In this document: positions 62,487-64,000 of the stretch, piece after piece
Numbering within the stretch: position 1 is the first letter of the stretch
Layout of the letters: every line of letters begins with the position of its first letter
Source: Microcoleus sp. FACHB-61
GTDB lineage: Bacteria; Cyanobacteriota; Cyanobacteriia; Cyanobacteriales; Microcoleaceae
Assembly: GCA_014695295.1 (NCBI GenBank)
Contig: JACJNY010000037.1
Coordinates: 32,102 to 96,101, forward strand
DNA: 64,000 bases
Direction: 5' to 3'
The notes under the pieces: model-generated
Seen by the model: the letters and a program-made list of their open reading frames with translations, nothing else
Database searches by the model: none
What the model was told of the DNA's origin: nothing
Translations under genes and position numbers: made by a program

Positions 62487-63911
62487 ATGCTAGAAGCTGC
62501 GATATTGGGAGGTCTTCTGAAGGTCGCTTTCGATGGGATAGTGGGCACTCAAGTCAATGATGCAGTCAAGCACCTCTGTTTGAAGGGAGTAAAGAAGCTA
62601 TCACGAAACGGTAAAATTGTCAATTACGATTTAGAAAAAGCGCTGAAACGTTCTTTCCTGAAAGCTCAGCAACAAATCGCCTCAGAATGTTATAAAGAAT
62701 TGGTTGAGCCGTCTCGCAGGGCTTCTAAAGGTATCGTTATTTACTTGCCTCAAGACCGTCCTTATTTAGAATGGCTAGATAAGAAGATTAAGCAGTTAAA
62801 ATCTGAATTAAAGCAGGTTAACAAAGAAACAGTCCCTTCTGGTATTCCCATAGAAGGTTTAGATGAGATAGAATTGCTGCTAAGTTTCCGAAACGAGTTA
62901 AGCCAAAATCGCTTTCAAGAAGTTGAAAATAAACTGCTGGAAATTGCACTAAAAGATTGTGATGTCACACTTTATCAAGCTAAATTAAAGGAAAATTTGT
63001 TTAGCTTAGTATCTGCATACTTTGCCGAGGAAATCAAGGACAATGAAAAGGTGTTCCAGATTTTTACAGCGCAAAGTTTAACGGGGAATGATACCCAAAC
63101 CGCCGAAACTCACGCTTTGATTGAACAGCTAAAGGTTTTGCTTGAGGAAATAGTTGAAAAGAGCCAGATTGCTTACGTGCCGATTGACTGGCAAGCTATT
63201 TGCCAGCAGATATTAGAGGAGAAAGAACAGCAGCGGCTTAGTAGCAATCAGCTAACTTTTGGCAACCATCAAATAGATGATGTTTATGTGCCGCTGGGAT
63301 TGGTGGAACAGCAGAAAGTGACTCAGCGACGCGAGGATGTTGCGGCTGAGGAAGGTTTAAATTCTTACCGGAAAAAACAAATTACTCAAGGGTTTGAACA
63401 CAGCGAGTTTCTTGAGCAAGTTATCCAGCAAGGAAGTAGCCCTAAAAGCAATGGCAAGCGGTTAGGAATTATTGGGGAATCGGGGGCGGGGAAAACAACG
63501 CTCTTGCGGCAGATTGCGAATTGGGTAGCGGCTGAAGTTTCCGAGGCGATTGTAATTTGGGTATCCTTGGCGGATTTGCAGGGGAAGGAATTAGAGCCGT
63601 ATTTATTTGATAATTGGCTGCTGGCGGCTATTAAGAGAATTGGGAAGGCTGAGGCGACTGCGGAAATTAAGGATGATTTTTTAGCACAGTTTCATGCTGA
63701 GCGCGTGTGGTTGGTGTTGGATGGGGCGGATGAGATGGCTGTCGGAGATGAAAATCCTTTGGCGGAAATTCAGCGGCAAATTAGAACTGGCGGCTGTATT
63801 CAAAAGGCGCGAATTTTGCTAAGTTGTCGGCAGAATGTTTGGGATGCGATCGGCACTGCGTTGGATACTTTTGATACTTATCGCACTGGGAGCATCCCGC
63901 TTTTTAACTAA
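62487..63911 (+). CDS. STAND/NACHT-type ATPase, truncated
   Basis: 474 codons. GGAGAAG precedes the ATG. The N-terminal half (1-310) is a helical effector-like region. The NTPase core has Walker A GESGAGKTT (330-338) and Walker B WLVLDGADE (408-416), then the sensor-1 LLSCRQNVWDAI. The reading frame stops at GSIPLFN, right after the core, so the winged-helix and the C-terminal sensor repeats are missing. The last seven codons do not look like this family and coincide with the putative mobile-element end. NACHT proteins are now known as phage-sensing defence proteins. This copy is probably disabled. Confidence 0.8.
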   Translation: MLEAAILGGLLKVAFDGIVGTQVNDAVKHLCLKGVKKLSRNGKIVNYDLEKALKRSFLKAQQQIASECYKELVEPSRRASKGIVIYLPQDRPYLEWLDKKIKQLKSELKQVNKETVPSGIPIEGLDEIELLLSFRNELSQNRFQEVENKLLEIALKDCDVTLYQAKLKENLFSLVSAYFAEEIKDNEKVFQIFTAQSLTGNDTQTAETHALIEQLKVLLEEIVEKSQIAYVPIDWQAICQQILEEKEQQRLSSNQLTFGNHQIDDVYVPLGLVEQQKVTQRREDVAAEEGLNSYRKKQITQGFEHSEFLEQVIQQGSSPKSNGKRLGIIGESGAGKTTLLRQIANWVAAEVSEAIVIWVSLADLQGKELEPYLFDNWLLAAIKRIGKAEATAEIKDDFLAQFHAERVWLVLDGADEMAVGDENPLAEIQRQIRTGGCIQKARILLSCRQNVWDAIGTALDTFDTYRTGSIPLFN

Positions 63912-64000
63912 GCATAACTACTCATTTTAATCTCATTATTTAAATACGCACATCTTAGTCTTAAAATTTGAGGCACGTTTTTTTCTTTCCACTGTGCACC
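63888..64000. mobile_element. Putative end of an insertion element
   Basis: GGGAGCATCCCGC marks a sharp change from the GC-richer coding frame to an AT-rich noncoding tail with no continuation of the ATPase in any frame. Inverted GGGA and TCCC flank a short core, as in the terminal repeat of several insertion sequences. The transposase would lie beyond the window. This is inference from the truncation. Confidence 0.4.

Noticed and set aside
1..64000. tRNA genes in the larger spacers
   Set aside because: I looked for GTTCGAATC-type T-arms with a matching acceptor stem and found none. A covariance scan (tRNAscan-SE) would be decisive.

Overview
The window is a piece of chromosome from a filamentous, non-heterocystous-type cyanobacterium, most like Microcoleus, Oscillatoria or Kamptonema (an inference). 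The signs are very frequent HIP1 sites (GCGATCGC and its core CGATCGC), a one-helix high-light-inducible protein (35.0 kb), a four-gene nrtABCD nitrate transporter whose NrtC carries a solute-binding-protein-like tail, cyanobacterial DUF families (DUF1824, DUF3386, DUF6745), and intergenic tandem repeats that nearly all have a 7-bp period. I saw no rRNA, tRNA, CRISPR array, integrase or intact transposase.

Layout. 0-2.6 kb: a cut Uma2-family gene, a DUF6887/DUF6888-type pair, and a small gene overlapping a DUF6745 gene with a four-residue LxxQ repeat. 3.2-8.8 kb: nrtABCD on the minus strand. 9.6-12.3 kb: a P2-type cation ATPase. 12.7-17.0 kb: a recombination hotspot with two chemoreceptor genes sharing a nearly identical signalling half, two MITE-like elements, a chimeric pseudogene whose joints fall on HIP1 cores, and relics of a kinase and a third receptor. 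17.0-22.3 kb: a membrane C39-like peptidase, a secreted protein, an isochorismatase-fold hydrolase, and a TVP38-type membrane protein coupled to a flavin disulfide reductase. 22.5-24.7 kb: a T4-like RNA-repair pair (kinase-phosphatase and Rnl1-like ligase). 24.9-26.6 kb: two secreted paralogues with a shared four-cysteine domain. 27-31.2 kb: hemC, a trypsin-like protease and glgA.

31.4-36.4 kb: DUF1824, a normal RNase III, a HEPN-like domain fused to an RNase III that has lost one catalytic Asp, a small HNH protein, a 180-bp MITE, the hli gene, two small genes, and a tandem 123-bp repeat ending in a terminator (probable small RNAs). 36.5-49.5 kb: signalling and metabolism, with a response regulator, a large PAS kinase, a GH57 glycosidase, a Nfu-type scaffold, DUF3386, a PAS protein without an output domain, a GAF-HisKA protein without an ATPase domain, and an intact PAS-GAF kinase. 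50.7-52.5 kb: lepA.

52.7-58.5 kb is a small-gene island of toxin-antitoxin and conflict type: HigBA, a nucleotidyltransferase-fold toxin overlapping a DUF5958-like gene, two ribbon-helix-helix proteins, a glycine-zipper membrane protein paired with a coiled-coil protein, an effector-associated-domain protein, an HNH pair, and a zeta-toxin pseudogene with a stop inside its P-loop. 58.9-61.4 kb: UDP-glucuronate decarboxylase and UDP-glucose dehydrogenase, together making UDP-xylose. The right end carries a STAND/NACHT ATPase gene cut short just after its ATPase core, probably by an insertion element running out of the window.

The strongest candidates for undescribed biology are the HEPN-RNase III fusion next to the housekeeping RNase III, the chromosomal RNA ligase plus kinase-phosphatase pair, the 55.0-56.4 kb two-gene membrane module, the tandem 123-bp RNA-like repeat with conserved seven-codon ORFs, and the HIP1-bounded chimeric duplication.
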